NCBI RefSeq assembly: GCF_014196805.1
Contig: NZ_JACIEI010000001.1
Span: 1 to 64,000 of the forward strand
Reading direction: 5' to 3'
DNA length: 64,000 nucleotides
From: Sulfitobacter undariae
Lineage (GTDB): Bacteria > Pseudomonadota > Alphaproteobacteria > Rhodobacterales > Rhodobacteraceae
In this document: piece by piece, positions 17,743 to 27,314 of the stretch
How positions within the stretch are numbered: the stretch's first letter is position 1
How the letters are laid out: each line of letters opens with the position of its first letter
Program-made: the position numbers and the translations under genes
The notes under the pieces: generated by a model
Told to the model about the DNA's origin: nothing
The model's database searches: none
What the model saw: only the letters and a program-made list of their open reading frames with translations

Positions 17743-17763
17743 CCCAGCGCGCAGCGACAGACG

Positions 17764-17795
17764 AAGGCCCGGTGTTCCCCCCACCGGGCCTTTTT
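17764..17795 (+). terminator. Rho-independent terminator after hsp20
   Basis: A GC-rich hairpin with arms AAGGCCCGGTG (17764-17774) and CACCGGGCC (17782-17790) is followed by TTTTT at 17791-17795. Confidence 0.88.
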
Positions 17796-17882
17796 GCGTT
17801 TTATCGCATAAAAGGGGCGGGCCTCATAAAATATAAACTTGTCACTGCCATCTTCGCGAGGATCACAACGCAGGAGATATAG

Positions 17883-18629
17883 ATGCAGATCGGATCATGG
17901 CTGGGCGGGGCGCTTTGCGGGATTTTTACGGCGACAACTTTATACGCAGGGGCGGTATCGTTGCTGGAGATCGGGAGTAAATCGCGGGGTGGTCTGAGCG
18001 ATATGCAACGCGGTGCATTGTATTCTACGGTCCCCAATGCCCCTATGGTTATGACGGCAACGCTGGCTCCGGCCAGCTTGTTTGCGGGGCGCGAAAAGGG
18101 CAGCCTGTTTGCGATGGTTGAACGGGAAGGGCGCAGTACACCCTTGTCCGGGCGTGCTGTAACCTTGGTTCGTGATATCATCCAGCAGGCGGAATCAAGT
18201 CGTGCAGGCTATGACGCTGTGCAACATGGCGCCAAGATCAAACCGCCGCAGCTACCAACGAAAATGACTGTGGCGGAGATTTATAGATGGATTGAGGCGA
18301 CGCCCGGCCAACCCCATGCCATTGGACGGTATCAGTTTATTCCCGTTACTTTACGCCGTGTGGTCCGTGAGGCGAATGTGTCACTCGATCAGCGGTTTAC
18401 GCCTGCTTTGCAGGATCGTCTGGCCGATGTTCTACTGGCGGAGGCGGGGTATCATGAGGTGAAAAACGGGGCGCTAAGCAGGCGTGCGTTTATGAACAAC
18501 CTTGCGAAAATTTGGGCGGGTTTGCCGAATGACACGGGGAAATCACATTACCATGGCTATGCTGGGAACAAAGCAAGCATAAGTTGGGCGCGGTTTGATG
18601 CGCAGATGGCGCAGGTGTTCCCGAAATAA
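17883..18629 (+). CDS. Muramidase / lytic transglycosylase-like protein
   Basis: A 248-residue protein with an N-terminal hydrophobic segment ('WLGGALCGIFTATTLYAGAVSLL') serving as signal or anchor. The C-terminal 125 residues resemble a phage-endolysin-like muramidase: 'VAEIYRWIEATPGQPHAIGRYQFIPVTLRRVV', 'FTPALQDRLADVLLAEAGY' and 'FMNNLAKIWAGLPNDTGKSHYHGYAGNKA'. It probably cleaves or binds peptidoglycan in the periplasm. The residue equivalent to the catalytic acid (Glu134 in 'WIEATPG') is plausible but unproven. It stands alone between two terminators, next to the left border of the genomic island. Confidence 0.68.
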   Translation: MQIGSWLGGALCGIFTATTLYAGAVSLLEIGSKSRGGLSDMQRGALYSTVPNAPMVMTATLAPASLFAGREKGSLFAMVEREGRSTPLSGRAVTLVRDIIQQAESSRAGYDAVQHGAKIKPPQLPTKMTVAEIYRWIEATPGQPHAIGRYQFIPVTLRRVVREANVSLDQRFTPALQDRLADVLLAEAGYHEVKNGALSRRAFMNNLAKIWAGLPNDTGKSHYHGYAGNKASISWARFDAQMAQVFPK

Positions 18630-18632
18630 GAA

Positions 18633-18668
18633 GTGCCGCCGATGGGGTATCGGCGGCACGGGTGTTTT
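18633..18668. terminator. Terminator at the left island border
   Basis: A perfect 11-bp stem (GTGCCGCCGAT 18633-18643 / ATCGGCGGCAC 18649-18659) with a five-base loop is followed by GGGTGTTTTT. It ends the muramidase transcript and would have served gabD from the other strand before the island split gabD from it. Confidence 0.8.
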
Positions 18669-18680
18669 TAGGAAGATGGG

Positions 18681-18707
18681 TTACACTGCCATGCAGATGT
18701 ATTTCAT
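18681..18707 (-). repeat. attL: orphan last nine codons of gabD with 18-bp att core
   Basis: On the minus strand these 27 bases read ATG AAA TAC ATC TGC ATG GCA GTG TAA (MKYICMAV-stop), the same ending as the intact gabD 21 kb away (MKYICMSV-stop). The 18-base core CATGCAGATGTATTTCAT (18690-18707) is identical to 39811-39828. This is the original 3' end of gabD, displaced when the island integrated. Confidence 0.85.
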
Positions 18708-18823
18708 ATTTTCATGCCGCCTCCGAGGGGGAAGGCCATGAAATCAAATTATCTTTAAGTTATTGATAGTTAATAGAGAAATATTAAATGCCATGTCGCA
18801 CTGCTACTTGGGTTCTCTTGTTT

Positions 18824-18860
18824 TGTTCCAATAGTGAGGGTAAATTGTCCCAATAAGGGG
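18824..18860 (+). repeat. Left pair of putative integrase arm-type sites
   Basis: TGTTCCAATAGTGAG (18824-18838) and TGTCCCAATAAGGGG (18846-18860) are direct repeats 22 bp apart, immediately before the integrase start. The right end of the island has an equivalent pair with the same order and spacing, followed by the same TCTGA. Confidence 0.65.
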
Positions 18861-18868
18861 TCTGATTG

Positions 18869-20401
18869 ATGACGCAGTTTACGCCACGAAGCGGCAAAGC
18901 AAACTATATAAAGTCGCGTGGTAAGCACTTTTACTATCGTCGCGCTATACCAGAGGCGTTTCGTTGGATGTTCGACGGTAAGACAGAATGGAACATCAAG
19001 TTGGAATCAGCCACAGAGGCTGGCCGTAGGGTTGAAGCAGGCGCATTGGCGCACCAGCACAACAAGGCAATGACATATAATGTGGTTGAACCCACTTACA
19101 TTCCCGAGACCGATGATCTGGCTATGCGGATTGATTGGTCAACTATTTTCAAGCATCCGCTGAAGTTCCGTCGCGATGGCAAGGTTATCGAGACTCTCAA
19201 GATCGCGATTTCTGACGATCCAGAATACCTTAGGCAGGCTGAAAAAGATGGCTTCTTTGCAATGTCACGAGATGAAGCATTCAATCAAGTTGATCTGGCA
19301 CAACTCAATCAAGCGATACCTAAAGCCGAAGGTGTCGAGTTGGAGTTGAACGAACTGAAGGCTGCTAATTTCCGACGTAAAATCGATGAGGTCGCACCAG
19401 CAGGAAGTGATACTCTGCGAACAATTCTTCCAAAGATGCATCAGCAAAACCAACCGCGCCAACCAACCAAAGAGGGCCACTATCGGACTATTGAGGAGTT
19501 CATAGGGCTGCACGGTGACCTGCCTCTGGTTAAGATATCCAAGCAGCATTTGTCAGAATACGTGGCACATCTCACAAAGGTCAGGGTCAGAAACATGCCC
19601 TTGGCCCCAACGACAGTGAAGCAGCGGCTCGATAGGCTGGTTGCGATTTTGCAGTTCGCGACGATGGTAGAGGCAGTTCCATATAATGTTGGCAAGACAG
19701 TCAAAGCTCCCAAGGATACTCGCCCCCTTGGTGACCAGACCTACAAGCCGTTCACGAAGCTTGAGGTGCGTAAGTTAATTGATGTGGCGACGGATATTTG
19801 GGCCCGCCGCAGATATCAGACGCACAGAACCCAGATGTCGCGCATGACGGATTCGATCACTGCGTTGCACTTACTTGTTTGGACGGGGGCAAGGCCCGAA
19901 GAGATATGCCAACTTCGGCTTGATGATGTGGATTTGGACCGTATGGGCATTATGATCACTAACGAGACTGATGAGATTGAGGCATCTGATCGGAAGCTAA
20001 AAAATGAAGAATCCGTACGCGGCGTTCCGATTCACAATGCCTTACTTCCAAGATTGTCCGAACACATGGAGCAAGTGCTCCAAGTCAGCAATTCAGGATT
20101 GTTGTTCCCATCGTTCGAACCAATGACGGAAAAGGGCCGCTACGCGACCCCTATTGGGGCTGATTGGAGCAAACATTTCCGCGCTCAAATAACGGCTGAT
20201 CCGCAGAAAGTGCTCTACAGTTTGCGGCATAGTTGGGCAGGGGAATCTGTTAGGGTTGGGATGTCGGAGACAATGCGCAATGCGATCATGGGTCATAAGT
20301 CCGACTCGAAATCATCTTCTGCCAAACGCTATAGGTTTCACTTTGAAGACTTGGACAACCAGTTGGAGTGGGTCAATAAAATGGATTGTATCAGCGGGTA
20401 A
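18869..20401 (+). CDS. Tyrosine recombinase / integrase of the island
   Basis: A 510-residue site-specific recombinase. The N-terminal part ('YIKSRGKHFYYRRAIPEAFR') has the look of DUF6538-type integrases. A core-binding SAM-like helical region lies at about 205-280 and the catalytic domain at about 295-500. Catalytic residues: Arg342 ('WTGARPEEICQLRLDDV'), Arg453 and His454 in 'YSLRHSW', His476 in 'IMGHKSDS' and nucleophile Tyr488 ('SAKRYRF'). The first His of the usual HxLRH box is Tyr450, as in many of its relatives. ATG 18869 is used; TTG 18866 is adjacent. It lies 160 bases inside attL and presumably integrates the island at gabD. Confidence 0.93.
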   Translation: MTQFTPRSGKANYIKSRGKHFYYRRAIPEAFRWMFDGKTEWNIKLESATEAGRRVEAGALAHQHNKAMTYNVVEPTYIPETDDLAMRIDWSTIFKHPLKFRRDGKVIETLKIAISDDPEYLRQAEKDGFFAMSRDEAFNQVDLAQLNQAIPKAEGVELELNELKAANFRRKIDEVAPAGSDTLRTILPKMHQQNQPRQPTKEGHYRTIEEFIGLHGDLPLVKISKQHLSEYVAHLTKVRVRNMPLAPTTVKQRLDRLVAILQFATMVEAVPYNVGKTVKAPKDTRPLGDQTYKPFTKLEVRKLIDVATDIWARRRYQTHRTQMSRMTDSITALHLLVWTGARPEEICQLRLDDVDLDRMGIMITNETDEIEASDRKLKNEESVRGVPIHNALLPRLSEHMEQVLQVSNSGLLFPSFEPMTEKGRYATPIGADWSKHFRAQITADPQKVLYSLRHSWAGESVRVGMSETMRNAIMGHKSDSKSSSAKRYRFHFEDLDNQLEWVNKMDCISG

Positions 20402-20750
20402 GTCCACTGTCTGAATACGGAGATATATATCCCCAGCTAGTTCGTTGAGAGGGTGGTGGTGTAGTGGGCGCCGGAGAGTGATTGCCTTTAGCTGAATGCG
20501 CTAAGAAGCAGATATTTGAATGGGTTCAAAACCCAGCATCAACGAAGTTTCACAACTTGGCCGATGCGGTGGGCGACCCTGGAATCGAATTTTCCACGCT
20601 CTGAGTGTGGCCAAATTTTCCAATATTTTAAGGGTCGAGTCGGGTTGTCTTACGTAGCTTCTTTTAAATTTGTATCGAGAATGGATGTCATTGTATCGAA
20701 TTTACGGCCTTGCCCAATGAACCTTGACACTGAAAAATTCCTATTTCCTC
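20402..20750. other. Intergenic region between integrase and SIR2 gene
   Basis: About 350 bases between the 3' ends of convergent genes. A short palindromic TGGGTTCAAAACCCA at about 20521-20535 looks superficially like a tRNA T-arm, but no cloverleaf can be built round it. Short open frames have no support. Confidence 0.5.
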
Positions 20751-23700
20751 TCAAGATTGATCAACCAAATCAACGAGTCTCAGGTATCGGTGGTCGCTTC
20801 TCAATGCAGGTTTAGCTTCCAGCACTAGCTCTAGAATTTTCGGCAGTTCGTAGGGCGACCGGGTCAGAACCTTTGGAGTTACGGCATCAAGAAAATCAAG
20901 TGCCTCTTCAGGGAACTGTGCTGTGATTGGTTCATCTTCGCCTACCTCACGAGTAAATCGGTAGAACGGATGACGGTCAGTTTCGACTGGTACCAGGAAC
21001 CGCTTCACTGCTTTGTACACTGAAGGAAAACTTGTCCCAGTGTCATCAAGCATACTAATCCACGACTCAACAGATGACGAGGTGCGGTAGATGCGTTCTC
21101 TTGGCCAGACTTCATTTAAGAAAGGTGCCACTAACCCCTCCCAGCCTTCGTCATTCTCTTGGCCAACTCTTCCCAACCACCAGATGAACTGGTTGCGTGA
21201 GCTATCAGACATATCGCGAAGCGCATGACGCATTTGCTGTTTGCTTATGCCGTCGTCCTCATCACGTTTGAACAGGTACAAGAAACCCAACCATTGGGCG
21301 ACGACCTTGGCTAAATCGCGATCCCATGCTTGGTTCTCAACCCATGGCACGGCTTGCAACAGCAATGGTTTGACTAAGACTGCAAGAGGTGACCACGGAA
21401 CCCGACCGCTGGACAAGAACCCGTTCCAAGCGGGTTCAGCGGCGGGATGACCAAAAGCCAACATTGGAACGAGGCGGTGTTCGACCCACTCTGGATCAAC
21501 GTACATCAGCCAGTTCAGCTTGCTGAAGGTGATCGAAACAACATGGTCGGAACCTTCACCTGGCGACGCAAACAGGCGTTCAATGCGGCTCTTGATGAAG
21601 TCGGGAATCAGCGAGTTTTGTTCTTGCTTTTCACCAGGCACGGCATGGAACAAAGCCTCCGCACACATTCCCAAAGGCCCATTAATTGCGTGTTGGTATG
21701 TGCGACGTGATTGGGGGATGACTTCACCGCCACGACTTATTTCTCCGATCCCGCTTTCGGTGGCGTTGTTGCCACCATCGACAACGCCATCCACGACATT
21801 ATCAAACACGGCCCAAATAAGCTCGTCATCGAACTCGATCAGCTTTGTGATGTTCTGTTCCAGCCACCGACAGATAGTGTGTCTCAATTCCACGATCACC
21901 GCATGAGGAAAGCGGCTAAGGCGGTGCAGAAACACCCTTCGGAGCCTCGAAGAAATATCATCAGGAAGCTCATTGATCATGGCTGACCAGAACACCTGTG
22001 GGTAGTCTTTCGCTCTGGCCGCAACCGACAACGCAGACAGAGCTTTGCGCGGGTTGGCTTTCACCAGTCCAGTGAATGGACGTTTCTCTGTGAAGCTGCC
22101 AAAGTCCCGTTGCATGTCCTCTTTTGCACGGGGAATGATTTCATCGACGGCGAGATCAACCACTGAATCGGGAGTTTCATCCGTTCCAACCCATCCAACA
22201 TGGGAACCGTTTTCGGTGACTGTGGAGGTCGCCCATCCGTCGCTCCAGTTTTCGATGCTGTTGATGATAGTAGCAAGACGTTCACTTTGATCGGCTGCAA
22301 GCTCACATCCCTGCAATTCCAAGTAACGTGCATATCTTGCGATAAACTCGTCACGCCTGCTTGGATACACATCGTCAGACCAGTAGCTTTCTTGGTCTGG
22401 TCCGTTGAGAAGCCGTTCACCCAGTTGGTGACGAAGCGGTTCTGGAAATGCCAACCACCTGTCAACCAGAAGAAAGATCAGTTCCCGCGCTACGTCGGTA
22501 TCCCAGAAAGTAGCTTGGTTTAGGGCAAGGACACGCTCACCGACCTCTTCAGGTGCGAACAAGTCTTCCTTTGACAGAGCGTATAGGACCAGTTTCTTGA
22601 AGAAGAATTGATCTTCAATTGGCCACGTCAGGAAGTGTCCGAGTGCCACGTCGGGTGTCACCTGAATCAGTCGTTCAAAAAGCTCAACGAAGAACTTCAT
22701 CGCGTCGGCGGCTTCGTTATGCCGATCTTCGCCATCTACCTCACGATCAGGGTAACAGGTTGGCGTGACAAAATAGGTCGTACCAATATCTGACAGCATT
22801 CCTGAAGCGGCCTTCATCGCCTCTTGTAGTAGGGCAAACACCTGAGGAAGCACATCGTCAGGTATGGTCAGATCATCTTTGTGACGCTCAAGGAACTTCA
22901 CTTCGAATTGGCCCAGATGACCAAGTTCTATGTCTGGCCAGTCCAATGTAGGAGGTCGTGCACCTGCTATGCTGTAGGGTGGTTTGATATCCAACTTGGG
23001 TGCAGCAATCCGACCAAACTCACGCAGGACACTTGGAGACCACCCTTCATTCGCGACCCGTCTCTTCAGGTCAAACCAATCGCCATCCCATTCGCGGTTC
23101 CGAGGGTCTTTGTGATGATCGATAATCAAGCTCCAGATGTGCCGAGCTTTGTCATCTAGTTCCTTGTTCTGATCCAGCCGCCATTCGATGTGGTTCAGCA
23201 AACGCGGATGCAAACCATTCTGCTTGATAGCCCACCAAGCAATAACAGGGCTGGATAGATGGTCTCCGATCCATCGTAGCAGATGCCATAGACGTGGTGG
23301 GACATTGGTGTGGCCGTCTGGTGTTCTGCCACCAAGTCGATGTGCATCAGTTACGTTTTCATCGCCATTTCGCCACGACAAAAGATCATCGTTGAAGGTT
23401 CCACGGCGATAGTCTTCATCAGTTAGGTTCTGAAGGTCATCGTCCAATCCATATGCCACATTCGGCTCAAAGACTTCGGCATTATCACCAAACCCGCTGA
23501 CCCGCTTCGCCGAGCGAATGAAGCCGCTGAGTACACATACCCACTCTGGGTGTGTTGGGTGTTCAGCATCAGCCAAAAGCTTTGCTCCAGGTACGGAGCG
23601 CACCACATGCGCAACTTGACCGCGCTGGTATGGCAAGAGTGACTTTGGGTCCTGCTCTGCTGTCGCAATTACCGCCTTTCGCCAGTCTCTAGGATCATCT

Positions 23701-24551
23701 GCACGATCTGCCCATGCCTCCATAGTCTGCCAAAGGTCAGGATGATCGGCGTAAGCAATTGCCGTAACGCCGCGATCACGCCACTTCGCTTCGATATCTT
23801 CAGGTGTACCTTTGTCAAAAGCGTAGATTCGTGTGCGATCAACTTGACCGTCATGGTTCAGACCTTGGAGCAGATATTTGATCGGCGGGTCTTCAGCTTG
23901 ATAGCCGACCAGTACCACGGTGTAATGTTCCAGCAGGTTACGTATGAAACTCGTAGCCCAAGCTTCAGACAGGTATGCGCGTCCAAAATCCGCACTGCTT
24001 AGGACGTACGGGTGATGGTCAGCGTCAGCGTTCGCAAGCCGACCATGAAGGTAGGTGATACCTTCAACCGAACGTCCAAATGCCAGATCAGGAAAGGCGG
24101 GAGGCGCAAAGGTTGGCAGTTCACCATCCATTTCGAACAGCAGGTCAAAGTTCGTGGTGACGATCTGTGGTACGCCGTTCGGACTGGTTGAGATGCGTTT
24201 GACCAAGTTGTGGTGATGGCCAACTTGACCGCTTCCTGCCGAAGCCTGAAGGCGCTCAGTAACAAGAGCATTTACCTCATCGCGCCCATACTCCAAGTGA
24301 AGCAGGTTGAAGATTTGGTCCAGCGGCATGTTTGTGCCAGCCTGATCATCAATCCACGGTTGAAACGCCCGCATGATTTCGGAACCCTCAGGCGGATCAA
24401 AGAAGTCGATCACATGCTCCGCAAGGCCGATGAAGCTCGGCATGCCAGACGGCAATGAAACACCAGCGCCACAAAGGAAGACGACTCGGCCAGCATCACT
24501 GCGTTCCAGCAGAACATCAGGGATGATTGGACCGTTTTCGTGGAATCTCAT
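20751..24551 (-). CDS. SIR2-domain protein with large C-terminal helical region (candidate phage defence)
   Basis: A 1266-residue protein. Residues 20-230 form a SIR2-like NAD-binding domain: 'FLCGAGVSLPSGMPSF' (GAGxS at 28-32), 'QIVTTNFDLLFE' (TTNxD at 132-136), 'TYLHGRL' (putative catalytic His169) and 'VLVGYQAEDPPIKYLL' (216-221). About 1000 mostly helical residues follow, whose last part resembles the DUF4020 region found in other long SIR2 proteins. Defence-associated SIR2 enzymes deplete NAD+ on infection. Start ATG 24551 overlaps the KAP ATPase stop (ATGA), so the two are one translation-coupled unit; a longer start at 24581 is less likely. It is convergent with the integrase. The domain call is firm; the defence role is inferred. 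Confidence 0.82.
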   Translation of the reverse strand: MRFHENGPIIPDVLLERSDAGRVVFLCGAGVSLPSGMPSFIGLAEHVIDFFDPPEGSEIMRAFQPWIDDQAGTNMPLDQIFNLLHLEYGRDEVNALVTERLQASAGSGQVGHHHNLVKRISTSPNGVPQIVTTNFDLLFEMDGELPTFAPPAFPDLAFGRSVEGITYLHGRLANADADHHPYVLSSADFGRAYLSEAWATSFIRNLLEHYTVVLVGYQAEDPPIKYLLQGLNHDGQVDRTRIYAFDKGTPEDIEAKWRDRGVTAIAYADHPDLWQTMEAWADRADDPRDWRKAVIATAEQDPKSLLPYQRGQVAHVVRSVPGAKLLADAEHPTHPEWVCVLSGFIRSAKRVSGFGDNAEVFEPNVAYGLDDDLQNLTDEDYRRGTFNDDLLSWRNGDENVTDAHRLGGRTPDGHTNVPPRLWHLLRWIGDHLSSPVIAWWAIKQNGLHPRLLNHIEWRLDQNKELDDKARHIWSLIIDHHKDPRNREWDGDWFDLKRRVANEGWSPSVLREFGRIAAPKLDIKPPYSIAGARPPTLDWPDIELGHLGQFEVKFLERHKDDLTIPDDVLPQVFALLQEAMKAASGMLSDIGTTYFVTPTCYPDREVDGEDRHNEAADAMKFFVELFERLIQVTPDVALGHFLTWPIEDQFFFKKLVLYALSKEDLFAPEEVGERVLALNQATFWDTDVARELIFLLVDRWLAFPEPLRHQLGERLLNGPDQESYWSDDVYPSRRDEFIARYARYLELQGCELAADQSERLATIINSIENWSDGWATSTVTENGSHVGWVGTDETPDSVVDLAVDEIIPRAKEDMQRDFGSFTEKRPFTGLVKANPRKALSALSVAARAKDYPQVFWSAMINELPDDISSRLRRVFLHRLSRFPHAVIVELRHTICRWLEQNITKLIEFDDELIWAVFDNVVDGVVDGGNNATESGIGEISRGGEVIPQSRRTYQHAINGPLGMCAEALFHAVPGEKQEQNSLIPDFIKSRIERLFASPGEGSDHVVSITFSKLNWLMYVDPEWVEHRLVPMLAFGHPAAEPAWNGFLSSGRVPWSPLAVLVKPLLLQAVPWVENQAWDRDLAKVVAQWLGFLYLFKRDEDDGISKQQMRHALRDMSDSSRNQFIWWLGRVGQENDEGWEGLVAPFLNEVWPRERIYRTSSSVESWISMLDDTGTSFPSVYKAVKRFLVPVETDRHPFYRFTREVGEDEPITAQFPEEALDFLDAVTPKVLTRSPYELPKILELVLEAKPALRSDHRYLRLVDLVDQS

Positions 24552-26527
24552 TGTTGACCGATCCGCTTTCGCGTCATCCAACTAAGGTCAGATGAATTAC
24601 CATTTGAGAACTCTTCAAACTGCCGTAGCTCCCACCTTTCAATGATTGCTGAATCGATATGCTCTATAAGGTTGTAAATTTGCACATTTCGCGGCTTGCT
24701 TTCTGTCATTGCAATCCGACGCATGAGTTCAGCTTGAATTTCTCTCCACCATGGACCTTCAACATCCAAGAGGGCGGGCCGATATTGGTATCGGTCTTCT
24801 ATGCTCCCTACGACAAGTCGTTCGTCGTGACGTGACAGGCTGAACCAGGCATCGACAAAGGTAGCTACGTCAATGGTCGCCAATATCGGCACATCCAAAT
24901 AACGCTGCTCAGGTGCGTGGTTGATTACGGTGAGGTTTCCAAAGAAGCGTAACCAATCCTCAGTAAGGAATTTCAAGAGTTGTTTGCCTGCATCCCCGCT
25001 CAGCCAAGTTTGGTGCCACACATCCATTTTCTTGACCAGATGTTCCAAGACCTCCTTAAATTCTGCATCCTCACGCCTCATGAAACCAAGGCCGTCATAT
25101 GCATCTAAGTGGCGGCCAAACCTTTCACTGACACCTCGACAACGCTCATCCGTTAGCTGGGCGATAAACTTTTCATCAATGTAAGTCTTCATCGCTGCAA
25201 TTGTATCTGGAACTGTTTGATCAATCAGTTCGTGATCCGCCAGCATAAGGGATACACCAACGACATGAAGCAACTCTCCAACTTCGACGTAGCTGCCGTC
25301 TTTCAGTTGCGATTGCATGTCTTCGACATCGGACCAGAATTCGTGCTCTGAACCATCCGAAAAATCCCAGCTATAGAGGTACCACAACCTCTTCCAGGAC
25401 GGCCAAGAGGCGACGCCAGCCACCTCGTCTGACTGGGCTAGTTCGGCATTCAATCTCACGGCATCAACAACCCCAGAGGTGAGGATCGAAATCCACTGCT
25501 GGACAGTTATGACTGCCCTTATGCCGTTGTGTTGCTCATATTTCTTAAAGACACGCTGTTTGGGGGTAGGTTCCTTGTCTTTGTCGAGTGAGAACTCATA
25601 GACATGACGAACCTCGTCTTTGCCTGCGTCATACTTGCCCAACAAATCTTGGGGTGTCAGAGTTGAGGTTTCATCCGAAAGGTCGAGCTTGAACTCGATG
25701 AAGAAGATGAAGAATTGAATTATAAGGTTTTGAACTAGCTTGTCATTCTGACAGTAGTCCTCATTCATTTTCTCAAGAATTGAAGCTAACTGCCAAACAA
25801 ACTGCCGTAAGGCTCTAAGGTTGTGAAACCCCGACTTACCGTAAAGATCAAGGATATCATCTTGGAACTTCAATAAAAGTTCACGGGCTTCGGGCTGCCC
25901 GATCTCGGTAATGAACGATGCCAATGCGCTGTCGGGATCGCTTTCAAGCAAGAAGGAATGTCCAACCACCTTTTCTTTGAAGGCCGTGAAATGATCATCG
26001 TCCAAGTTGTCAGTATTCGCGCAAAGAATTACACGTGTATCACCATGCTCCACGAAGCGGTTCACCACGCCCAATAGTTCTGACATTGGTATTTTGCAGC
26101 GTTCTAAGTCATCAAGGACCAATAAGGCCCCATCCATGTTTTTGGCTGACTGTTCCAGTTGTGAAGTGGCGGCATCAACAACCTTATTGAGATTTGCAGT
26201 CCCACCCAGGATACCACCTGTACCAAGCGTAAGTGCCCCACTGAAGACTGACCCTGCAAGCCCCATACCTTTGTGCAGCGCCTTGGTGGCCGTGCTGGCA
26301 CTGGCATAGAAGAGACTGGTTTCAAGAGATTGGATATCAGCAATACCAAAGACTGAAATATATATTGGTTTGCGATCCGTAAATGAACCATCTTCCAGAA
26401 GCTTCGTTACGAAATGTGTCTTTCCGCAGCCCCAAAGACCTTCGATCAATACTGCAAAGTGAGGCTTTGACTTAGTGTTTGCCCAGTCCTTGAGAAATTT
26501 CTCCACCTCAACCCTATCAATGCCCAT
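24548..26527 (-). CDS. KAP-family P-loop NTPase
   Basis: A 659-residue ATPase of the KAP type. Walker A is 'GLWGCGKTHF' (30-39) and Walker B 'ALLVLDDLERCK' (134-145). Between them is a glycine-rich hydrophobic insertion ('GLAGSVFSGALTLGTGGILGG', about 89-109), as in KAP proteins that carry membrane hairpins between the Walker motifs. 'VILCANTDNLDDDHFTAFKEKVVG' (sensor region) and 'GFHNLRALRQFVWQLASIL' follow. The rest is helical with no known domain. It overlaps the SIR2 gene by four bases. KAP NTPases occur in several phage-exclusion loci, so it probably senses or gates the SIR2 effector; this is inference. Confidence 0.82.
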   Translation of the reverse strand: MGIDRVEVEKFLKDWANTKSKPHFAVLIEGLWGCGKTHFVTKLLEDGSFTDRKPIYISVFGIADIQSLETSLFYASASTATKALHKGMGLAGSVFSGALTLGTGGILGGTANLNKVVDAATSQLEQSAKNMDGALLVLDDLERCKIPMSELLGVVNRFVEHGDTRVILCANTDNLDDDHFTAFKEKVVGHSFLLESDPDSALASFITEIGQPEARELLLKFQDDILDLYGKSGFHNLRALRQFVWQLASILEKMNEDYCQNDKLVQNLIIQFFIFFIEFKLDLSDETSTLTPQDLLGKYDAGKDEVRHVYEFSLDKDKEPTPKQRVFKKYEQHNGIRAVITVQQWISILTSGVVDAVRLNAELAQSDEVAGVASWPSWKRLWYLYSWDFSDGSEHEFWSDVEDMQSQLKDGSYVEVGELLHVVGVSLMLADHELIDQTVPDTIAAMKTYIDEKFIAQLTDERCRGVSERFGRHLDAYDGLGFMRREDAEFKEVLEHLVKKMDVWHQTWLSGDAGKQLLKFLTEDWLRFFGNLTVINHAPEQRYLDVPILATIDVATFVDAWFSLSRHDERLVVGSIEDRYQYRPALLDVEGPWWREIQAELMRRIAMTESKPRNVQIYNLIEHIDSAIIERWELRQFEEFSNGNSSDLSWMTRKRIGQQ

Positions 26528-26699
26528 CTCAAACTACTCGCCATTAAATTGAATGATTGCTGTATGACAGGTGCGGATAACCACGTCGACAATTGTTCTC
26601 TACCAAGTGTTGAAAAGTCGATTCGTCGCTCCGCAAATCAACATTTTCAACAAAGGACTATTGTGCCGATGTGCAGGTGTATTATCGAAATCGCCAGCC

Positions 26700-27083
26700 T
26701 TATAGGTCTGGCACGGATGCGACCCATCCACGAACAAAGACATCGCCATCTGCATCAATTTCACAGATTGCGTCCAGCCGTCCGCCTGGACCAATCTCCA
26801 CGTGCGTTAGAAATGCAGTAGCTTCATCGTCAGTTGGAATGCGGCAGATGGACCATGTATCTTGGTACCAAGAAGGAACATTGTTGGCTGGGTACCCGAG
26901 GTAGGTTCTACTTGCTTTCTCATTGTCAATTCCCCTCATTACCGCCCGTAAGCCGTTGGAGTAGGACAAAAGGAAATCACCAGTCTGTTGTTCTGGTGCA
27001 GTGTGGAACCCCGCACGATAGTAGTCATAACCAACATATCCCAAGCCGCCGATAACGACTAAACCGAGTATCTTTTTCAACAT
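26700..27083 (-). CDS. Membrane-anchored small protein, unknown
   Basis: A 127-residue protein with one N-terminal hydrophobic helix ('ILGLVVIGGLGYVGYDYY') and a soluble part predicted to be exported. The middle has 'YPANNVPSWYQDTWSICRIP' and 'VEIGPGGRLDAICEIDADGDVFVRG', a beta-type repeat-like end. No family is recognised. It lies 172 bases upstream of the KAP gene on the same strand, so it may be a separate unit or a leader gene of that operon. It is divergent from the resolvase. Confidence 0.55.
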   Translation of the reverse strand: MLKKILGLVVIGGLGYVGYDYYRAGFHTAPEQQTGDFLLSYSNGLRAVMRGIDNEKASRTYLGYPANNVPSWYQDTWSICRIPTDDEATAFLTHVEIGPGGRLDAICEIDADGDVFVRGWVASVPDL

Positions 27084-27314
27084 GAATTTGATCTCAACAA
27101 ACTTCTGTCATTTATTGTCTGTGTTTTTTGTTCGTTGATCAACAAGTCGCGGTGCAAAAGATCAGTCTTCTCACAAACGGTCGTTGGCGATGCTCGAAAC
27201 CCGGCCAAGATGAAACACCTGACATCCAATGTTTATGCTTCTCGTAACCCCTGCTCGAAATTTACCCTCGATCCCTTTATGATCTGATGAGTTTCAAGAA
27301 TGACAGGGGATGCG

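Noticed and set aside
20517..20540. tRNA-like GGGTTCAAAACCC motif
   Set aside because: It resembles a T-arm, but no acceptor stem, D-arm or anticodon arm can be built in the surrounding 90 bases.
20516..20815. 99-codon plus-strand frame overlapping the SIR2 gene 3' end
   Set aside because: No ribosome binding site and it overlaps a real gene on the other strand; the composition is not protein-like.
27084..27314. Possible res/inversion site next to the resolvase
   Set aside because: No clear set of inverted repeats of resolvase type could be picked out by eye in this gap.
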